Positions 1 to 10,605 are shown, counted from the first letter of the stretch. The stretch is 64,000 bases of DNA from Oerskovia paurometabola (GCF_016907365.1 NZ_JAFBBV010000001.1:2170001-2234000), one strand, 5' to 3'. Notes: generated from the letters alone by a model not told the origin. Numbers and translations: made by a program.

Positions 1-909
1 ACGGGGGCCGGGAAGATCCTCGCGACACCACGTGGCGCGATCTACGCCCTGTCGCAGCGTGCGGACCACATCTGGGAGGCCGTCTCGAGCGCCACCACGC
101 GCTCGCGCCCCATCATCAACACGCGCGACGAGCCGCACGCCGACGCCGAGTCCTACCGGCGCCTGCACGTCATCGTCGGAGACTCGTCGATGGCGGAGAC
201 CACGACGATGCTCAAGGTCGGGGCGACGGACCTGATCCTGCGCATGATCGAGGCAGGGGTCCCGATGCGGGACATGGCCCTCGAGAACCCGATCCGTGCC
301 ATCCGCGAGATCAGCCACGACATGACCGGCAAGCACCCCGTGCAGATGGCGAACGGGCGCACCGTGACGGCCGTGGACCTGCAGGGCGAGTACCTGCAGC
401 GGGTCAAGGAGTTCGTCGACGCGAACGGGACCCCCACGCCGGTCGTGAAGCAGGTCCTGGACCTGTGGGAGCGCGGGCTGCGCGCCCTGGAGACCGACGA
501 CCTGTCGCTTGTGGACCGTGAGCTGGACTGGGTCATCAAGCTCAAGATCCTGCGCCGTTACCAGGAGAAGCACGGCCTCGAGCTCGACGACCCGCGCATC
601 GCGCGCCTGGACCTGGCCTACCACGACATCTCGCGGACCGACGGGCTGTACAACATGCTCGCGGCGCGCGGCATGGTCGAGCGCATCACGACGGACCTCG
701 AGGTCTTCGAGTCGACCGCGATCCCGCCGCAGACCACTCGGGCCAAGCTGCGCGGAGACTTCGTGCGCAAGGCCCAGGAGGCCAGGCGTGACTACACGGT
801 CGACTGGGTACACCTCAAGCTCAACGACCAGGCGCAGCGGACCGTGCTGTGCAAGGACCCGTTCCAGAACGTCGACGAGAGGGTCGAGCGGCTCATCGAG
901 TCCATGTGA
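1..909 (+). CDS. pafA: Pup--protein ligase PafA, 5'-truncated by the window edge
   Basis: PafA joins the C-terminal glutamate of the ubiquitin-like protein Pup to substrate lysines, which marks proteins for the actinobacterial proteasome. The reading frame is open from base 1, so the N-terminal catalytic part lies outside and 302 codons are visible. The visible part contains [15 protein letters not shown] and [19 protein letters not shown], which are conserved in the Pup ligase/Dop fold, then [21 protein letters not shown] and [20 protein letters not shown]. The ending RLIESM matches the usual PafA C-terminus (RLIASM in mycobacteria) and favours PafA over the related depupylase Dop. The next gene is an FKBP lipoprotein, a common neighbour of pafA in this order. 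Confidence 0.93.
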   Translation, partial: TGAGKILATPRGAIYALSQRADHIWEAVSSATTRSRPIINTRDEPHADAESYRRLHVIVGDSSMAETTTMLKVGATDLILRMIEAGVPMRDMALENPIRAIREISHDMTGKHPVQMANGRTVTAVDLQGEYLQRVKEFVDANGTPTPVVKQVLDLWERGLRALETDDLSLVDRELDWVIKLKILRRYQEKHGLELDDPRIARLDLAYHDISRTDGLYNMLAARGMVERITTDLEVFESTAIPPQTTRAKLRGDFVRKAQEARRDYTVDWVHLKLNDQAQRTVLCKDPFQNVDERVERLIESM

Positions 910-1058
910 CGTCGGCCCGCCGCGCCGCGACGAGCCCGCCGCGGCGCACCGACCCGGGCCGGCTGCGCGTGCCGCTCGCGGACCGGACACGAGCGGGGAC
1001 GGGGTACTGCCACCGTTAGGGTGGTGGCACCCCGCCCCCGTTCGTCCTGAGGAGTTCC

Positions 1059-1979
1059 GTGCGCCGCCAGCACCACTGGTCGTCCGTCGTCGTCGCCGTG
1101 GTGCTCGCACTGACCACCACGGCCTGCTCGGAGCTGCCGGAGCGCGGCGAGTCGTCCGCGAACACCGAGGTCACGGTCTCGGGCATGATCGGGGACCCGC
1201 CCGTCGTCGAGTTCCAGCAGCCCCTGAGCGTCCCCGAGGAGCGCGGCGTGGTCGTCGTCCCGGGGACGGGCGCGGAGCTCGTCGAGGGCCAGGACGTCCT
1301 CCTCAACATGTACGCGCTCGACGGGCGCGACGCGACCGTGCTCCAGAACACCTACACCGACGCCCCGACCTCCCTGGTCCTGACGGACGCGGAGGCCGGG
1401 TCGGAGATCGTCGACCTCCTGGTCGGGCAGCGCGTCGGGGCGCGCGTGATGTACCTCGAGGAGGCGAACGACGTCCCCCTGGTCCTCGTCATCGACGTGC
1501 TCCCGACCCGTGCCTCTGGCGAGGAGATCCCCGCGGTCGAGGGGCTGCCCGGGGTGGCTCTCGACGAGAACGGCGCGCCGACGGTGACGATCCCTGCGGA
1601 CACCGCCCCTCCGGGGGACCTGGTCGTCCAGCCGCTGGTCCGGGGCGGCGGGGTCCAGGTCGAGGCCGGGCAGGTGATCACGGTCCGCTTCACGGGGGTC
1701 GCCTGGTCGTCGGGCGAGGTCTTCGACTCGAACTGGGTCGAGGGCACCAAGCCGGCGTCGACCATGATCGGCATCGGGCAGATCATCGAGGGGTGGGAGC
1801 GCGGGCTCCTGGAGCAGAGCGTCGGCAGCCAGGTCCTGCTCGTCGTCCCGCCCGAGCTCGCCTACGCGGGGACGGGGCGGGCCTACGCGGACGAGACGCT
1901 CGTGTACGTGGTGGACATCCTGGACGCGCACTTCCCGGTCATCGACGAGACGCCGGGCCAAGAAACGGAAGGTCAGTAG
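1059..1979 (+). CDS. FKBP-type peptidyl-prolyl isomerase lipoprotein
   Basis: This 306-aa exported protein should catalyse proline cis-trans isomerisation outside the membrane. It starts with GTG, eight bases or so after a GAGGAG-type ribosome site. The N-terminus is a lipoprotein signal: basic MRRQ, a hydrophobic run, then the lipobox LTTTAC with Cys near residue 23. Two FKBP-like units follow. The first, about residues 70-150, is degenerate. The second, about 185-295, is a good match, with VRFTGVAWSSGEVFDSNW, IIEGWERGL and a LVVPPELAYAG-like core. A TAGGGT hexamer at 1017-1022 may be its -10. hisF follows after three bases, so the two are probably cotranscribed. Confidence 0.88.
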   Translation: MRRQHHWSSVVVAVVLALTTTACSELPERGESSANTEVTVSGMIGDPPVVEFQQPLSVPEERGVVVVPGTGAELVEGQDVLLNMYALDGRDATVLQNTYTDAPTSLVLTDAEAGSEIVDLLVGQRVGARVMYLEEANDVPLVLVIDVLPTRASGEEIPAVEGLPGVALDENGAPTVTIPADTAPPGDLVVQPLVRGGGVQVEAGQVITVRFTGVAWSSGEVFDSNWVEGTKPASTMIGIGQIIEGWERGLLEQSVGSQVLLVVPPELAYAGTGRAYADETLVYVVDILDAHFPVIDETPGQETEGQ

Positions 1980-1982
1980 CTC

Positions 1983-2753
1983 ATGTCGGTCACGGTCCGT
2001 GTCATCCCTTGCCTGGACGTCGACGCAGGACGCGTCGTGAAGGGCGTCAACTTCGAGAACCTGCGCGACGCGGGCGACCCGGTCGAGCTCGCGGCGCGCT
2101 ACGACGCGGAGGGGGCGGACGAGATCACGTTCCTCGACGTCTCGGCCTCGTCGGGCAACCGGGAGACCACCTACGACGTGGTGCGCCGCACGGCGGAGCA
2201 GGTCTTCGTGCCGCTCACGGTCGGCGGGGGCGTGCGCACGACAGACGACGTCGACAAGCTGCTGCGTGCGGGGGCGGACAAGGTCGGGGTCAACACCGCG
2301 GCGATCGCGCGCCCCGAGCTCGTCGCGGAGATCGCCGACCGGTTCGGCAGCCAGGTCCTGGTGCTCTCGGTCGACGCGCGGCGCGTCACCGGCGAGGTGC
2401 GGACGCCGTCGGGCTTCGAGGTCACGACGCACGGCGGGCGCCGGGGGACCGGGATCGACGCGGTCGAGTGGGCCGTGCGCGCGGCGGAGCTGGGCGCGGG
2501 CGAGATCCTGCTGAACTCGATGGACGCCGACGGCACGACCGGCGGCTTCGACCTCGAGATGTTCGGTGCGGTGCGTTCCGAGGTGACGGTCCCGCTCATC
2601 GCGAGCGGTGGAGCGGGCACCCCGGAGCACTTCGCGCAGGCCGCGCACGCCGGCGCGGACGCCGTCCTGGCCGCGAGCGTGTTCCACTTCCGGACCCTGA
2701 CGATCGGTGACGTCAAGGCGCACATGCGCGAGGCCGGCCTGCTGGTCCGGTGA
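1983..2753 (+). CDS. hisF: Imidazole glycerol phosphate synthase cyclase subunit HisF
   Basis: HisF, with the glutaminase HisH, makes imidazole glycerol phosphate and AICAR from PRFAR and glutamine-derived ammonia in histidine synthesis. The 256-aa length is normal. The (beta-alpha)8 barrel is clear: [16 protein letters not shown] carries the first catalytic Asp, LTVGGGVR is a phosphate-binding loop, LVLSVDARR carries the second catalytic Asp, LNSMDADGT and LIASGGAGT follow. The ATG lies three bases after the FKBP stop. hisH is not in the window, and hisI is 5 kb downstream, so the histidine genes are dispersed. Confidence 0.96.
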   Translation: MSVTVRVIPCLDVDAGRVVKGVNFENLRDAGDPVELAARYDAEGADEITFLDVSASSGNRETTYDVVRRTAEQVFVPLTVGGGVRTTDDVDKLLRAGADKVGVNTAAIARPELVAEIADRFGSQVLVLSVDARRVTGEVRTPSGFEVTTHGGRRGTGIDAVEWAVRAAELGAGEILLNSMDADGTTGGFDLEMFGAVRSEVTVPLIASGGAGTPEHFAQAAHAGADAVLAASVFHFRTLTIGDVKAHMREAGLLVR

Positions 2754-2794
2754 GACCGTGACGTCCTGAGCGTTGCCCGACGGCGGCGCGCGCC

Positions 2795-3532
2795 TCAGCG
2801 CGGCCCGGGCACCGCCGTGTCGAGCGCCTCGACGTCGGTCGCGTCGCCCTGGAACGCGACCCCGGCGTGGCGCCCGCGGCCGAACGCGTGGAGCACGAGC
2901 TCGCCCACCTGGCCCGTCACGACGACGGTGCCGTGGAGGCGGCCGTCCTCGGCCGGACGCGACGGGGGCGCCTTGACCGCCAGGCGCTGCCCGCCGGGGA
3001 CGACGAGCACGACCCCCACGGGGGACCGGCGGAAGAACAGCGGCGCCGCGCGGCGGAGCTGGGCCCAGAGCGCGTCCCGCAGGCCGGGCGGCAGGTCGCG
3101 GGCGCGCCCGTCCGAGGGGTTCGTGCCGCTGGTGCCGCCGTCCGTCCCGGAGTCACCCGGCCCCGCGTCCCACGTGCCGCGTCGCGCGTCCTCGGTGTGC
3201 ACGAAGTACTCGGCGAGGTTGACGAGGTCCCCGGCCCAGGACCACGGGCTCCAGGCGGCGGGCGGCTGCTCGACGCGGGCCAGGAGCGCTGCGTACCCGC
3301 CGGGCTCGAGCGCGGTCGCGGCGAGCTCCTGGAGGTGGCGATCGGACCAGCCGTGCAGCGGCCCGCCGTTCGCACCGGCCTGCGTCCAGGGCTGGTGCTC
3401 GCGCAGGATCACGTGTGCCGCGAGGTGGCGCGTGCGCCATCCCTCGCAGAGGGTCGGGGCGTCGGGGCCTGCCTGGGTGAGGGCGTGGACGAGAGCGGCT
3501 CGCTCGTGGGCGTGCCAGGCGGTGGGCTGCAT
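2795..3532 (-). CDS. TIGR03085-type maleylpyruvate isomerase-like protein
   Basis: This 245-aa protein belongs to the DinB/maleylpyruvate-isomerase-like metal-binding superfamily. I chose the ATG that gives MQPTAWHAHERAALV because homologous sequence begins there; the frame stays open upstream but that part looks non-coding. The N-terminal helical bundle contains CEGWRTRHLAAHVILREHQP, where His residues of the metal site are expected, and DLVNLAEYFVHTEDARR. The C-terminal half resembles an SCP2-like domain (VVLVVPGGQRLAVKA, GTVVVTGQVGELVLHAFGR). A low-complexity stretch of Gly, Thr and Ser joins the two. The physiological substrate is unknown. It is divergent from the ABC operon at 3610. Confidence 0.75.
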   Translation of the reverse strand: MQPTAWHAHERAALVHALTQAGPDAPTLCEGWRTRHLAAHVILREHQPWTQAGANGGPLHGWSDRHLQELAATALEPGGYAALLARVEQPPAAWSPWSWAGDLVNLAEYFVHTEDARRGTWDAGPGDSGTDGGTSGTNPSDGRARDLPPGLRDALWAQLRRAAPLFFRRSPVGVVLVVPGGQRLAVKAPPSRPAEDGRLHGTVVVTGQVGELVLHAFGRGRHAGVAFQGDATDVEALDTAVPGPR

Positions 3533-3609
3533 CCGGCCATGCTCGCACGAGCACGCCGTGTCCCGTGTGAGAAGATCGTGCCAACCCCCACGAAAGACGA
3601 GGATCGTCC

Positions 3610-5754
3610 GTGTCCGCGCGACGGAGCACCCCCACGAACACCACGCCCCGGCCCCAGGACGCGCGCACCGACGCTGCGCCCGGCCGGTCGGAGCCCACCC
3701 ACCCGCACTCCGGCGCACCCGCAGGGTCAACCGGGCAGGCAGCGTCCCCTGCGCCCGCACCGTCGTCGGCGTCGAGCACGCGCCGCCACGCCCTGACCGG
3801 GTCGCGCACGCGACGCTCGCTCCAGCTCATGGGGCGCGGCATGCGGTCCGAGTGGCGCATCTACATCCTCGCGATCGGGGCCTCCGCGCTGTTCGGAGCG
3901 ACGACCGTGGGCATCAGCCTCGCGGTCGGCCGGGTCACCGACGAGGTCGTCGTCCCGGCCCTCGCGGGGGACACCGACGCCCGGGGCGACCTGTGGCTCG
4001 CGGGGCTCGTGCTGGTGGGCATCGCCGTGACGCTCGCGCTCACGGTCGCGGGGCGGCGCATCTTCGCGGGCTACGGCTACGCGAACATCCAGGCGAGGCA
4101 CCGCACGGCCGTCACGCACCAGTACCTGCGCCTGCCCATGTCGTGGCACCGGAGCCATCCGGCCGGGCAGCTCCTGTCGAACGCCAACTCGGACGTCGAG
4201 GCCGCGACGGGTGTGTTCAACCCGTTGCCCTTCGCCCTGGGCGTCGTCGTGATGATCGGCGTGTCCGCGGTCATGCTGTTCCGCATCGACGTGTGGCTCG
4301 CGTGCGCCGCGCTGATCGTCATCCCGGTCGCGGTCGCGGTCAACGTGGTCTTCCAGAAGTACATGTCGCCCGCGATCACGCACGCGCAACAGCTGCGTGC
4401 CGAGGTCTCCGACGTCGCGCACGAGAGCTTCGAGGCCGCGCTGCTCGTCAAGTCGCTGGGCACCGAGGCGCGCGAGGAGCGGCGCTTCGCGGCGCGCACC
4501 GACGAGCTGCGCGCTGCCAACGTCCGCGTGGGCGTGGTCCGCGCGTTCTTCGACCCGGTCATCGAGCTCCTGCCCTCGCTGGGCACGCTCCTGGTCCTGG
4601 GGGTCGGAGCCGCCCGCGTGTCGGCCGGTGCGGTCGACACGGGCGAGATCGTGACGGCGGCGTACCTGCTGACGATCATGGCCGTCCCGGTCCGTGCGTT
4701 CGGGTGGGTCCTGGGTGAGCTGCCGCGCGCGCTCGTGGGCTACGAGCGCATCGCGAGCGTGCTCGACGCCCCGGGCATCCCGGTCGCGGGGGCGCAGCGC
4801 CTGCCTGCCGCGACGCGGGGCGCGCACGTGCGCTTCGAGGACGTGGGCGTCGACGTCCGCGCGGGTGGTCGTGACGTGACCCTGCTCGACGGCGTGGAGC
4901 TCGACCTGGCACCCGGGCGCACGATCGCGGTCGTCGGGCCGACGGGCGCTGGCAAGACCACGCTGGTGTCCCTGCTCGCCCGCCTCTCGGACCCCACGCG
5001 TGGCCGGGTCCTGATCGACGGTGTCGACGTGCGCGACGCGCTCGCGGCCGACCTCACGCGTCAGGTCGCTCTCGTCGCGCAGTCCACGTTCATCTTCGAG
5101 GACACGGTCCGCTCCAACGTGACGCTCGCGGACGAGGGCGTCGGCCCGACCGACGAGCAGGTGTGGGACGCGCTGCGCCTGGCCAAGGTCGACGACGTCG
5201 TCTCGCGCCTGCCCGGCGGCCTCGACTCGCCGCTGGGCGAGCGGGGCTCGAACCTGTCGGGCGGGCAGCGCCAGCGGCTAGCGATCGCGCGCGCCCTGGT
5301 GCGGTCCCCGCGCCTGCTGGTCCTCGACGACGCGACCTCCGCCGTCGACCCGCGCGTCGAGCAGCAGATCCTCGCCGGGCTGCGGGGCGACGGCCCGACG
5401 GGCGCGGCCGCGCAAGGCCCGACGGCGGAGCACCCCACGGTCGTCATGGTCGCCTACCGCATGTCGAGCGTCGCGCTCGCGGACCAGGTGGTCCACGTCG
5501 AGTCGGGCCGGGTCGTCGACGTCGGGACGCACGACGAGCTGCTCGCTCGCGACGCCGGCTACCGCGACCTGGCCATGGCCTACCAGCGCGAGGCCGAGCG
5601 CCGCGCGGAGGCCGACGAGCTCGACGGCGACCTGCCGGCCGGGCGCGACGAGCACGACCGGGGGGACGAGCAGCGCGAGGAGATCGAACGCTGCGAGCAG
5701 GAGGAGACCGACGAGATCGTGCGTCACGCCGAGGAAGGGACGGTGACCGAGTGA
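3610..5754 (+). CDS. ABC exporter half-transporter with degenerate ATP site (subunit 1)
   Basis: A 714-aa fused membrane/ATPase half-transporter. About 75 Ser/Thr/Pro/Ala-rich residues precede six membrane segments, and the ATPase domain begins near residue 395. Walker A is VGPTGAGKTT and the signature LSGGQRQRLAIARAL is canonical. Walker B reads LLVLDDATSA, so the catalytic Glu is Asp, and the H-loop His is Tyr (VAYRMSS). These substitutions mark the degenerate-site subunit of heterodimeric exporters. A charged tail of about 70 residues (Glu/Asp/Arg) follows. The GTG start is preceded by GAGGAT. The stop overlaps the start of the partner gene (GTGA), indicating translational coupling. Substrate unknown. 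Confidence 0.9.
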   Translation: MSARRSTPTNTTPRPQDARTDAAPGRSEPTHPHSGAPAGSTGQAASPAPAPSSASSTRRHALTGSRTRRSLQLMGRGMRSEWRIYILAIGASALFGATTVGISLAVGRVTDEVVVPALAGDTDARGDLWLAGLVLVGIAVTLALTVAGRRIFAGYGYANIQARHRTAVTHQYLRLPMSWHRSHPAGQLLSNANSDVEAATGVFNPLPFALGVVVMIGVSAVMLFRIDVWLACAALIVIPVAVAVNVVFQKYMSPAITHAQQLRAEVSDVAHESFEAALLVKSLGTEAREERRFAARTDELRAANVRVGVVRAFFDPVIELLPSLGTLLVLGVGAARVSAGAVDTGEIVTAAYLLTIMAVPVRAFGWVLGELPRALVGYERIASVLDAPGIPVAGAQRLPAATRGAHVRFEDVGVDVRAGGRDVTLLDGVELDLAPGRTIAVVGPTGAGKTTLVSLLARLSDPTRGRVLIDGVDVRDALAADLTRQVALVAQSTFIFEDTVRSNVTLADEGVGPTDEQVWDALRLAKVDDVVSRLPGGLDSPLGERGSNLSGGQRQRLAIARALVRSPRLLVLDDATSAVDPRVEQQILAGLRGDGPTGAAAQGPTAEHPTVVMVAYRMSSVALADQVVHVESGRVVDVGTHDELLARDAGYRDLAMAYQREAERRAEADELDGDLPAGRDEHDRGDEQREEIERCEQEETDEIVRHAEEGTVTE

Positions 5755-7667
5755 GCACCGCGACCACCACCGAGCCCCGCGAGCGCCGCCGCCGGGGCCG
5801 CACCACGAAGCCCGAGGTCGTCGTCGAGGACGCGACCGGCGCACGGATCGCCTCGGCGAGCTCGCTGGGCGTCTTCGCGACGCTGCGCAAGGGCGTCCAG
5901 ATGTCCCCGGAGATCCTCCAGGGCGTGTGGATCACCCTGCTCCTGGCCGTCGCGGCAGCGCTGGGGCGCATCGTCGTCCCGATCGCGGTCCAGCAGACCG
6001 TCGACAGCGGCATCATGGCCCCTGGCGGACCCGACACGAGCCGCGTGACGCTGCTCGTGGGGCTCGCGGCCCTCGTCCTGGTGGTCGCGGGCCTGTGCTC
6101 GGCGCTCGTCAACGTGCGCCTGTTCCGTTCGACCGAGGCCGGGCTGGCGAGCCTGCGCGTGCGCGCGTTCCGGCACGTGCACGACCTGTCGGTCCTCACG
6201 CAGAGCACCGAGCGGCGCGGGGCCCTGGTCTCGCGCGTCACGAGCGACGTCGACACCATCTCGCTGTTCGTCCAGTGGGGCGGCATCATGCTGCTCGTCT
6301 CGGTGCTGCAGATCGGTGCCGCCACGATCCTCATGGCGTTCTACTCGTGGCAGCTCACGCTGCTCGTGTGGGCGTGCTTCGTGCCGCTCTTCCTGATCCT
6401 GCGTCCCGCCCAGAAGCACGTGAACGCCGCGTACACCGCGCTGCGCGAGCGGGTCGGCGCGATGCTCGGCGCCATCTCGGAGTCGGTCGTGGGCGCCGAG
6501 ACGATCCGCGCGTACGGCGTCGGGGAGCGTACCGGGCGCCGCATCGACGCGGCCGTCGAGAGCACGCGCACGGGCATGGTCCGAGCGCAGAAGCTCGTCT
6601 CGACGGTCTTCTCGAGCGGCGTGCTCGTGGCGAACCTGGTCCTGGCCGTCGTCGTGGTCGTGGGCACCCTCCTGGGCATCGACGGGTCGATCACCGCGGG
6701 CAAGCTCCTCGCTTTCCTGTTCCTCGTCCAGCTCTTCACGGGACCCGTGCAGATGGCGACCGAGATCCTCAACGAGCTCCAGAACGCGGTCGCGGGCTGG
6801 CGCCGGGTCCTCGCGGTCGTCGAGACCCCGATCCAGGTCGTCGACAAGGGGGAGCAGGGCGTGCGCTCGCCGCGCGGGCCGGCCCACGTGACCCTGGAGG
6901 ACGTGCGCTTCGCCTACCCGGACGGCCCCGAGGTCCTGCACGGCGTGGACCTGGACTTCCCGGCCCGCACGTCCGTCGCGGTCGTCGGCGCCACGGGTTC
7001 GGGCAAGACCACGATCGCCAAGCTCGTGACGCGCCTCATGGACCCGACGTCGGGCGCCGTCCGGCTCGACGGCGTGGACCTGCGCGACCTGTCGGCCGCG
7101 AGCCTGCGCGAGCGCGTGGTCCTCGTGCCGCAGGAGGGCTTCCTGTTCGACGGGACGCTCGCCGAGAACATCGCGTACGGCGTGCGGGACGCGTCCGAGC
7201 CCGGAGGCCGGCCGACGGGGGAGACCTCCGCGCAGGCCGCCACCCGGCACGCCGGGCGCATCGACGCGGCGGTCGCCGAGCTCGGCCTGACCGACTGGGT
7301 CGCGGACCTTCCGCACGGGCTGGGCTCCGCCGTCGGGCAGCGGGGTGAGGCGCTGTCCGCGGGGGAGCGGCAGCTCGTCGCGATCACGCGCGCCTACCTG
7401 GCCGAGGCCGACCTGCTCGTGCTGGACGAGGCGACCTCGGCCGTGGACCCCGCGACCGAGGTGCGCATCGCGCGCGCCCTCGACTCGCTCACGGCCGGTC
7501 GCAGCACCATCACGATCGCGCACCGGCTCTCGACCGCCGAGGCCGCCGACCTCGTGGTCGTGGTCGACGCGGGGCACGTGGTCGAGGTCGGCCCGCACGC
7601 CGAGCTCGCGGCCGCGGGCGGCGTCTACGCGTCGATGCACGCGTCCTGGGTCGCGCAGACCCGATGA
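5751..7667 (+). CDS. ABC exporter half-transporter with consensus catalytic residues (subunit 2)
   Basis: A 638-aa half-transporter that begins inside the stop of the previous gene. Six membrane segments occupy about residues 55-350 and the ATPase domain follows. Walker A is [10 protein letters not shown], Walker [11 protein letters not shown] has the catalytic Glu, and the H-loop His is present (TIAHRLST). The signature is LSAGERQL rather than LSGGQ. Paired with subunit 1, one composite site combines this Walker B Glu with the partner's LSGGQ, and the other combines the partner's Asp with LSAGE. That is the arrangement known for heterodimeric exporters such as TM287/288 and BmrCD. The charged N-terminus (about 50 residues) is probably cytosolic. 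Confidence 0.9.
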   Translation: MSTATTTEPRERRRRGRTTKPEVVVEDATGARIASASSLGVFATLRKGVQMSPEILQGVWITLLLAVAAALGRIVVPIAVQQTVDSGIMAPGGPDTSRVTLLVGLAALVLVVAGLCSALVNVRLFRSTEAGLASLRVRAFRHVHDLSVLTQSTERRGALVSRVTSDVDTISLFVQWGGIMLLVSVLQIGAATILMAFYSWQLTLLVWACFVPLFLILRPAQKHVNAAYTALRERVGAMLGAISESVVGAETIRAYGVGERTGRRIDAAVESTRTGMVRAQKLVSTVFSSGVLVANLVLAVVVVVGTLLGIDGSITAGKLLAFLFLVQLFTGPVQMATEILNELQNAVAGWRRVLAVVETPIQVVDKGEQGVRSPRGPAHVTLEDVRFAYPDGPEVLHGVDLDFPARTSVAVVGATGSGKTTIAKLVTRLMDPTSGAVRLDGVDLRDLSAASLRERVVLVPQEGFLFDGTLAENIAYGVRDASEPGGRPTGETSAQAATRHAGRIDAAVAELGLTDWVADLPHGLGSAVGQRGEALSAGERQLVAITRAYLAEADLLVLDEATSAVDPATEVRIARALDSLTAGRSTITIAHRLSTAEAADLVVVVDAGHVVEVGPHAELAAAGGVYASMHASWVAQTR

Positions 7668-8215
7668 GCACCGGGGAGGTCGGTGGGACGGCCGAGGCGC
7701 GGACCGCGGACGAGGGGACCCGGGGGATCTGGCAGGATTCTCGGGTGCCCCAGAACGCAGCCCCGACCGCAGACCAGCCCGTCCCTGCGGACAAGATCTC
7801 CGGCGAGACGTCCGCCGCCGCTCCCGCCGCGCTGCCCGCGACCCTCGCCGCGCGCCTCAAGCGCGACGTCGACGGCCTCGTCGCGGCGATCGTCCAGCAG
7901 CACGACACCGGTGAGGTGCTCATGCTCGGCTGGATGGACGACGAGGCGCTGCGTCGCACCCTGACGTCGGGCCGGGTCACGTTCTGGTCGCGCTCCCGGC
8001 AGGAGTACTGGCGCAAGGGCGACACGTCGGGCCACGCGCAGTGGGTCAAGTCCGTCGCGATCGACTGCGACGGCGACGCGCTGCTCGTCCGCGCCGACCA
8101 GGTCGGCGCAGCGTGCCACACGGGTGCCCGCACCTGCTTCGAGGCGGGCGGGGACCTGGGCGCCGTCGTCGGGAACCGCCCCGAGACCGAGACCTCCGAG
8201 GAGAAGACGCAGTGA
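7664..8215 (+). CDS. hisI: Phosphoribosyl-AMP cyclohydrolase HisI
   Basis: HisI opens the adenine ring of phosphoribosyl-AMP in the third step of histidine synthesis. Diagnostic motifs are [30 protein letters not shown], the metal-binding DCDGDALL, and the zinc ligands in [10 protein letters not shown]. The coordinates use the ATG overlapping the upstream stop (ATGA), giving 183 aa, but this site has no ribosome-binding sequence. A GTG at 7745 gives 156 aa, nearer the family length, and has CAGGAT six bases before it, which looks like a leaderless promoter. I consider that later start at least as likely. The coding end overlaps trpE by four bases. Confidence 0.93.
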   Translation: MSTGEVGGTAEARTADEGTRGIWQDSRVPQNAAPTADQPVPADKISGETSAAAPAALPATLAARLKRDVDGLVAAIVQQHDTGEVLMLGWMDDEALRRTLTSGRVTFWSRSRQEYWRKGDTSGHAQWVKSVAIDCDGDALLVRADQVGAACHTGARTCFEAGGDLGAVVGNRPETETSEEKTQ

Positions 8216-9798
8216 CCGGACCGTCCCCCGTGACCAGCACGCCCGTCCCCGTGGTGCCCGCCGCGGGCCTGCCGTGGGGCGAGACCTGGCCCACGGTCGA
8301 GGGGTTCCGTGCGCTCGCGTCGTCGCGCCGCGTGGTCCCGGTGGTCCGCCGCCTCCTGGCCGACGACGTCACGCCCGTGGGCCTGTACCGCACCCTCGCG
8401 CAGGGACGCCCGGGCACGTTCGTCCTGGAGTCCGCCGAGGTCGACGGCTCCTGGGCGCGCTACTCGTTCGTGGGCGTGGCCTCGCGCGCGACCCTGACCG
8501 CGCGCGACGGCCAGGCCGTGTGGACGGGCGACGTCCCCGCGGGCGTCCCGACGTCCGGGGACGTCGTCGACGTGCTCGAACGGACGCTCGACGCGCTGCG
8601 CACCCCCGCGATCGACGGTCTGCCGCCCCTCACGGGTGGGCTCGCGGGCGCCCTGGGGTGGGACGTCGTCCGCCACTGGGAGCCCACGTTGCCCGCGAAC
8701 GCGCCCGACGAGCTGGGCGTCCCCGAGGTCACGCTGTGCCTCGCGACCGACCTCGCGGTCGTGGACCACCGCGAGGGCAGCGTGTGGCTCGTGGCCAACG
8801 CCATCAACTTCGACGACACCGACGAGCGCGTCGACGAGGCCTACGCCGATGCCGTGGCGCGCCTCGACCGGATGCAGGGCGAGCTCGTCGCCGGCACCGG
8901 CCGCGGGTCCTCGACCGCGGTCGTGGCGGACGTCCCCGAGCCCGAGCTCGAGTTCCGCTCGACGCGCGAGGAGTTCGAGGACGCCGTGCTCGCGGGCAAG
9001 GAGGCCATCCGCGAGGGCGAGGTCTTCCAGATCGTCATCTCCCAACGGCTCGACCTCGACTGCCCGGCCCCACCGCTCGACGTCTACCGGGTTCTGCGGA
9101 CCATCAACCCGAGCCCGTACATGTACTACTTCCAGCTCACGGACGCCGACGGGGCGGACTTCGCCGTGGTCGGGTCGAGCCCCGAGACGCTCGTCAAGGT
9201 CGACGACGGGCACGTGGTCACGTTCCCCATCGCGGGATCGCGGCCGCGTGGCACGACGCCCGAGCAGGACGTCGCGCTGGGGGAGGAGCTGTTGGCCGAC
9301 CCCAAGGAGCGGGCCGAGCACATCATGCTCGTCGACCTCTCGCGCAACGACCTCGTGAAGGTCTGCGACCCGGCCTCGGTCGAGGTCGTCGAGTTCATGG
9401 CCACCAAGCGGTTCAGCCACATCATGCACCTGTGCTCGACCGTCGTCGGGACGCTGCGCGAGGGCGCACGGGCGCTCGACGTGCTCCGCGCCACGTTCCC
9501 CGCGGGCACGCTCTCGGGAGCGCCCAAGCCGCGCGCGATCGCCCTGATCGACGAGCTGGAACCCGCCTCGCGCGGCATCTACGGCGGGACCGTGGGCTAC
9601 TTCGACTTCGACGGCAACATGGACATGGCCATCGCGATCCGCACGGCCCTGATCCGCGACGGACGCGCGAGCGTCCAGGCGGGCGGCGGGATCGTCGCCG
9701 ACTCGGTGCCCGCGCTGGAGTACGAGGAGTCGCGCAACAAGGCGGCCGCCGCGGTGCGCGCCGTCCAGCTCGCCGCGCGCCTGCGGAGCCTGTCGTGA
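8212..9798 (+). CDS. trpE: Anthranilate synthase component I TrpE
   Basis: TrpE converts chorismate to anthranilate, using ammonia from a TrpG subunit that is not encoded here. The 528-aa protein starts with GTG overlapping the hisI stop (GTGA). The chorismate-binding domain is intact: [78 protein letters not shown] and YEESRNKA. The N-terminal lobe carries the [16 protein letters not shown] stretch, with the ES/RYSF-type residues used for tryptophan feedback binding. I found no run of Trp codons upstream, so control by a classical attenuator is not supported. Confidence 0.96.
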   Translation: MTGPSPVTSTPVPVVPAAGLPWGETWPTVEGFRALASSRRVVPVVRRLLADDVTPVGLYRTLAQGRPGTFVLESAEVDGSWARYSFVGVASRATLTARDGQAVWTGDVPAGVPTSGDVVDVLERTLDALRTPAIDGLPPLTGGLAGALGWDVVRHWEPTLPANAPDELGVPEVTLCLATDLAVVDHREGSVWLVANAINFDDTDERVDEAYADAVARLDRMQGELVAGTGRGSSTAVVADVPEPELEFRSTREEFEDAVLAGKEAIREGEVFQIVISQRLDLDCPAPPLDVYRVLRTINPSPYMYYFQLTDADGADFAVVGSSPETLVKVDDGHVVTFPIAGSRPRGTTPEQDVALGEELLADPKERAEHIMLVDLSRNDLVKVCDPASVEVVEFMATKRFSHIMHLCSTVVGTLREGARALDVLRATFPAGTLSGAPKPRAIALIDELEPASRGIYGGTVGYFDFDGNMDMAIAIRTALIRDGRASVQAGGGIVADSVPALEYEESRNKAAAAVRAVQLAARLRSLS

Positions 9799-10526
9799 CC
9801 GCGGCGTCCGGGGCCGCAGGAGGAGCAGGAGCCGGGACCGGTGGGTCCTCCGCGGCCGCCCGGCAGCCGCGTTCGTGGCGCCTGGCGCGTCGCAGCGCGA
9901 TCCTCCTGCTGCTCGTGCTCGGCGGCGGCGCCCTCGCGGCCGCCGCACCCACCTGGCTGCGCACCACGGGGGCCACGCCCCTGGACCCGGACGTCCTGGT
10001 CCACGTCGCCGGCACCTCGGCCGCGCCGGGCGTCGGCGCGGGGGCGCTGGTCGTCGTGGCCAGCGCGCTGGCCCTCGGTCTCGTCGGTCGGATCGGTCGC
10101 TGGCTCGTGCTCCTGGTCACCGCAGCGAGCGGGGTCGTCGTCGCGGCGTCGGCCGCCGCGATCCTGCGCGACCCCACGCAGGCCGCCCGGACGGCGGTCG
10201 CCGAGGCGACCGGCGTGACGGACATGACGAGCGACATCGTCCTGACGCCGTGGCCCTACGTCGCCTGCGCGGTGGGCGTGCTCGTGGTCCTGGTGGCCCT
10301 CTGGACCGCCGTCTCGTCGCCGTCGTGGGGGCGTGTCTCCAACCGCCACGAGATCGTCCGCCCCGGGAGCGCGTCGTCGGGCACGACGGACCGCCCGGAG
10401 GCTTCGTCGACCGCGTCTGCGGGCGCCACGGCGGACGACGCCGCCGACCCCTCGGAGGGTGACGAGCCGGACGAGCAGGAGACGTGGGACTCGCTGACCC
10501 GCGGCGAGGACCCCACCGACCGCTGA
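9795..10526 (+). CDS. Trp biosynthesis-associated membrane protein (TIGR02234-like)
   Basis: A 243-aa membrane protein starting with GTG that overlaps the trpE stop (GTGA). Four hydrophobic segments are visible at about residues 31-50, 75-95, 98-120 and 153-175. A Ser/Thr/Asp/Glu-rich cytosolic tail of roughly 65 residues follows. Actinobacterial trp clusters often carry a protein of this size and topology directly after trpE; its biochemical role is unknown. The tight coupling suggests a role linked to aromatic amino-acid production or transport, which is an inference from position only. Confidence 0.72.
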   Translation: MTAASGAAGGAGAGTGGSSAAARQPRSWRLARRSAILLLLVLGGGALAAAAPTWLRTTGATPLDPDVLVHVAGTSAAPGVGAGALVVVASALALGLVGRIGRWLVLLVTAASGVVVAASAAAILRDPTQAARTAVAEATGVTDMTSDIVLTPWPYVACAVGVLVVLVALWTAVSSPSWGRVSNRHEIVRPGSASSGTTDRPEASSTASAGATADDAADPSEGDEPDEQETWDSLTRGEDPTDR

Positions 10527-10605
10527 ACATCACGTCCTGCCAGCAGGAACAGACCGACCCGCGTCCGATAGGCTGGGCGCACATCTTGACGAAAGGCACA
10601 TCCCC

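Noticed and set aside
792..2723. A long minus-strand open frame opposite pafA, FKBP and hisF
   Set aside because: Low-complexity product and no family motifs; the plus strand holds three recognisable genes.
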